Source: Opitutia bacterium
GTDB taxonomy: Bacteria > Verrucomicrobiota > Verrucomicrobiia > Opitutales > Seribacteraceae
Direction: 5' to 3'
Length of the DNA stretch: 8,136 bases
Assembly (NCBI GenBank): GCA_018695085.1
Contig: JABHOU010000312.1
Coordinates: 1 to 8,136 of the forward strand
Shown: piece by piece, positions 6,046-8,136 of the stretch
Position numbering within the stretch: position 1 is the first letter of the stretch
How the letters are laid out: each line of letters begins with the position of its first letter
Made by a program: the position numbers and the translations under genes
The notes under the pieces: model-generated
Told to the model about the DNA's origin: nothing
The model's database searches: none
Seen by the model: only the letters and a program-made list of their open reading frames with translations

Positions 6046-7459
6046 CAGAGTCAGAACTCAACTTCTCGCGATACGTACGCAGTTGGCCTTTCAGGGTGAC
6101 ACTTCCGATCGTCTCCACCGTATTCATCAGGTCCAGTTCGATCTGCGGATCAACATCCCCCTTCAATAGGCGACCCGTCCATGTCGCGAGTAATGCTTCG
6201 GTCGACTTCGCCTTGATAGTGGACAGCACAGCCAAGGTGGCTTGCTGATCTTCGATCTTCTGACTTTCGAGGAAATCTGCGGCAGTTTTTACGGCAGCTA
6301 CCGGGCTCCGCTGAGCAAGCTGTCGCAACCCTTCTATGCGCACGATAACATTAGTATCGGCGATTGCCTTCTGAACGAGCGTCTTTACCCCGGGATGATC
6401 CAAGGTCACGAGGGATTTGAGTGCTTCCGCGCGTTCAGCGGGCGCGAGGGTCGGATCGTCAAAGCGCTTGACGAGAATGGGGCCGTCGAACAACACATAT
6501 TTAGTCGCTAATCGAGCGGCCAACTCGCTGGTTACTCCATTAGCGATCAGCGGCTTAATCAGCGGAAGAAGCGCTGCACGGGGTGCATCACTTGGCCGCT
6601 CCGACAACGGTCGCCAGAATCCATTGACGCGCTCACGGCCGTTTGGAGCAGTCCAGTCCAACAATATCTCAAGTGCTTCGACCTTCATCAAATCTGAAAA
6701 GCGCGAAGAGATAGTGGCCTGGGCAATATTTCTGGCCGCTTCGACTCCGCCCAACATGAAGTTGGCGCTGAGAATACGACGGGCGAGTGGGTCGCCAAAC
6801 ATCGCCTTTCCTTCGACCAAATTTTCGGCGAGCGCGGCTAGGGCAGGCATGGCCGCATCAATTCGGTGATCATAGATGCCTATCCCTGCTTCAGCCACCA
6901 CAACCGGATCTTTGTCTAAAAGAAACTGAGCAATAGCCGGGTGCTGATGGCGACGCAGGACAACCACCAAGCCTTGCCGCACGGCCGCAGACGGATGCTT
7001 TGCATATTTCAATACGGCTTCTGGCGCGTCAAGCCGGTATAGCCCCATGATGGCGGAGTGCCGTAGCCAGGGATCCTGGTTATTGTTGCGTTCGAGCAGG
7101 GCCACGAGCGGTTCGATTGCATCGGGGTTTTTTAACTTCCCGATGGAGATGGCCGCCAGCGACTGAACATGCAAGCTCTCGTCGGCTAACAGTTTCTCCA
7201 AGCCCTTATAGGCCGACGCCGTGTGGGATTCACCCAATGCGCGCGCGGCTTGAGCACGTACCTCCTCTTCGGGGTCTGCCAGTAACGGAAGTAGGTGGGT
7301 CGCAGCAGAGGTTTCTCGACGTGCAACCTGGCCGACCCCCCATATACCATGTAGGCGAGCCAACAAGTTCGGACTCTCATGGGCCGCTTCAGCCAGAAGC
7401 GTAACGGCTTCACCCCCCTTGTCGGCGAGGGCAAACTGCGCCCGCTGACGAACCCGCAT
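5996..7459 (-). CDS. HEAT-repeat part of a PVC-type membrane-bound dehydrogenase/cytochrome protein (5'-truncated, frameshifted)
   Basis: Across 487 residues this frame forms a chain of HEAT-like helical pairs, such as LLADPEEEVRAQAARALGES and LLADESLHVQSLAAISIGKL. In PVC bacteria such repeats sit between an N-terminal propeller-like dehydrogenase domain (TIGR02604 type) and a C-terminal heme domain, in large exported proteins linked to sugar oxidation. Two defects are visible. The reading frame leaves the family sequence at LLQGGG, where the expected LLQGGDAVRG lies one base out of frame because of nine C at 6012-6020; the last residues, RRAG, are read out of frame. At the 5' side the family-like sequence starts at ELSHPDMRVRQRAQFALA, directly after an in-frame TAA that overlaps the regulator's stop. 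There is no room for a propeller or signal peptide. The ATG at 7459 is only the first Met and lies inside conserved repeat sequence, so this is probably a pseudogene fragment. Confidence 0.8.
   Translation of the reverse strand: MRVRQRAQFALADKGGEAVTLLAEAAHESPNLLARLHGIWGVGQVARRETSAATHLLPLLADPEEEVRAQAARALGESHTASAYKGLEKLLADESLHVQSLAAISIGKLKNPDAIEPLVALLERNNNQDPWLRHSAIMGLYRLDAPEAVLKYAKHPSAAVRQGLVVVLRRHQHPAIAQFLLDKDPVVVAEAGIGIYDHRIDAAMPALAALAENLVEGKAMFGDPLARRILSANFMLGGVEAARNIAQATISSRFSDLMKVEALEILLDWTAPNGRERVNGFWRPLSERPSDAPRAALLPLIKPLIANGVTSELAARLATKYVLFDGPILVKRFDDPTLAPAERAEALKSLVTLDHPGVKTLVQKAIADTNVIVRIEGLRQLAQRSPVAAVKTAADFLESQKIEDQQATLAVLSTIKAKSTEALLATWTGRLLKGDVDPQIELDLMNTVETIGSVTLKGQLRTYREKLSSDSVAGFPYLLQGGGRRAG
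6012..6020. repeat. Nine-base C run (G9 in the coding strand) at the frameshift
   Basis: A perfect C9 tract lies exactly where the HEAT frame and the heme-domain frame meet. Removing one C restores a continuous reading frame with the family-typical junction LLQGGDAVRGEHVFF. Tracts of this length are prone both to sequencing or assembly error and to slippage in the cell. Confidence 0.9.
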
Positions 7460-7475
7460 GTCCGGATGACTAAGT

Positions 7476-8136
7476 TCATTTTACTTCGGATTCTATTCTC
7501 GGCCTTGCCGGCCCGATCGTTCCTCCGTCGACGAACTCCGCCTTGGTCAGTGTTTTCCGTTTGTCCTCCTTGCCACGGCTAACATTGTTCGTCCAGCGCA
7601 CGATGCGGTGGATCACCGGGCGGTAGTCCCAGCGGATGTGGGCGACGGATGGTTCACTCCAGATAAAACTGCTGTTAGCGTCAGTGCAGATCAAAGACAC
7701 GTCATGCGGCACGCGCAGGCCACGCTCGGCGAGAAAGTGCAGCGCCGCGCAGTAGAGATGCGGTGTGTCGAGGATCAACGCGCTTGGGGGCGTATAGCGA
7801 AACAACGAGTCAAGCTGTACAGCGAATCCCTCGCTAGTCCACTTTAAGTCGGGAAGGTTGAAGTCGCCAACCTTGATACCAGCGGCCTCTAACTCAGCAA
7901 GAAAAGCCCGCGCGACTCCCCCGGGTTGCGGCAACCCGAACTGCCGATGGCACAGGAAGGAGATTGCCCTATGACCGAGCTCGAGCAACCGCCGGGTGGC
8001 CTTGGCAATAGCGGGAATCTTATCGGGTCCCACGGCGGCGATGGGAACGCTGACGTGGCGCCCAAACAGGGCGAAAGCTGGCGCTTTTTGCTGGGCAAAC
8101 CAGGTCAGCACCTCGTGCGAGCTGGCGCAAACCACC
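7476..8136 (-). CDS. Transcriptional regulator with LacI/GalR-type effector-binding domain (partial, N-terminus beyond window)
   Basis: About 219 C-terminal residues of a sugar-sensing type regulator are visible. The first in-window codon, a GTG, is internal, and the DNA-binding domain lies outside the window. The fold is the periplasmic-binding-protein-like effector domain. AFALFGRHVSVPIAAVGPDK leads into a linker, LLELGHRAISFLC matches the LGHRxIxFL signature of LacI-type regulators, GVARAFLAELEAAGI follows, and then SALILDTPHLYCAALHFLAE and RVPHDVSLICTD, the usual VPxDVSLI element. The C-terminus KTLTKAEFVDGGTIGPAR resembles that of verrucomicrobial regulators in which this domain follows a GntR-type winged helix, so that architecture is likely here. 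The C-terminus appears intact and ends at TGA 7476-7478. It reads straight into the truncated HEAT gene, then the glycosidase. Control of the downstream glycosidase by a sugar ligand is plausible but not shown. Confidence 0.85.
   Translation of the reverse strand, partial: VVCASSHEVLTWFAQQKAPAFALFGRHVSVPIAAVGPDKIPAIAKATRRLLELGHRAISFLCHRQFGLPQPGGVARAFLAELEAAGIKVGDFNLPDLKWTSEGFAVQLDSLFRYTPPSALILDTPHLYCAALHFLAERGLRVPHDVSLICTDANSSFIWSEPSVAHIRWDYRPVIHRIVRWTNNVSRGKEDKRKTLTKAEFVDGGTIGPARPRIESEVK

Noticed and set aside
6417..6869. A 150-codon plus-strand frame
   Set aside because: It is antisense to the HEAT-repeat region and has no start signal or family features.
7186..7479. Minus-strand 97-codon frame starting in the regulator's stop (ATGA overlap)
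   Set aside because: It runs out of frame through the HEAT-repeat sequence, and its translation is Arg/Pro/Trp-rich with no family features.

Overview
The window looks like part of a Verrucomicrobiota (or other PVC-group) chromosome. Three things point there: a HEAT-repeat protein joined to a heme domain of the Pirellula/Verrucomicrobium type, a regulator with a LacI-type effector domain whose C-terminus resembles many verrucomicrobial regulators, and the weak or missing Shine-Dalgarno sequences before most genes. This assignment rests on recognised sequence style, not on a search.

Layout. (1) Positions 1-1664, minus strand: the N-terminal 554 residues of a chemotaxis kinase CheA, cut by the left window edge. 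(2) 1713-2284: about 570 bases without a convincing gene, holding an inverted repeat just upstream of cheA and a proline-rich open frame that may be a gene relic. (3) 2285-2533, plus strand: a small, highly charged coiled-coil protein of unknown function with the clearest ribosome binding site in the window. (4) 2563-2732: two short gene relics facing each other, the tail of a VOC/glyoxalase-family gene (plus) and a piece that looks like a tyrosine-recombinase C-terminus (minus). Their stop codons share one TTAA. (5) 2733-8136, minus strand: a closely spaced run that reads, in transcription order, regulator (partial), HEAT-repeat/cytochrome c gene (broken), secreted GH95-like glycoside hydrolase, and a possible two-helix membrane protein.

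The minus-strand run resembles a carbohydrate-use locus. A sugar-sensing type regulator is followed at once by the HEAT/heme protein, then by an exported glycosidase that probably removes fucose or a related sugar from a polysaccharide. The HEAT/heme gene is damaged twice. A run of nine C at 6012-6020 throws the heme domain out of frame with the HEAT domain. The N-terminal dehydrogenase-like propeller and signal peptide usual for this family are also absent, because the frame opens directly at the stop codon of the regulator.

I found no strong evidence for a new biological system. The points most worth checking are the homopolymer frameshift (error, decay or slippage switch), the truncated junction next to the regulator, the relic cluster at 2563-2732 and the divergent catalytic region of the GH95-like enzyme. 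I recognised no tRNA, rRNA, CRISPR array or complete insertion sequence.
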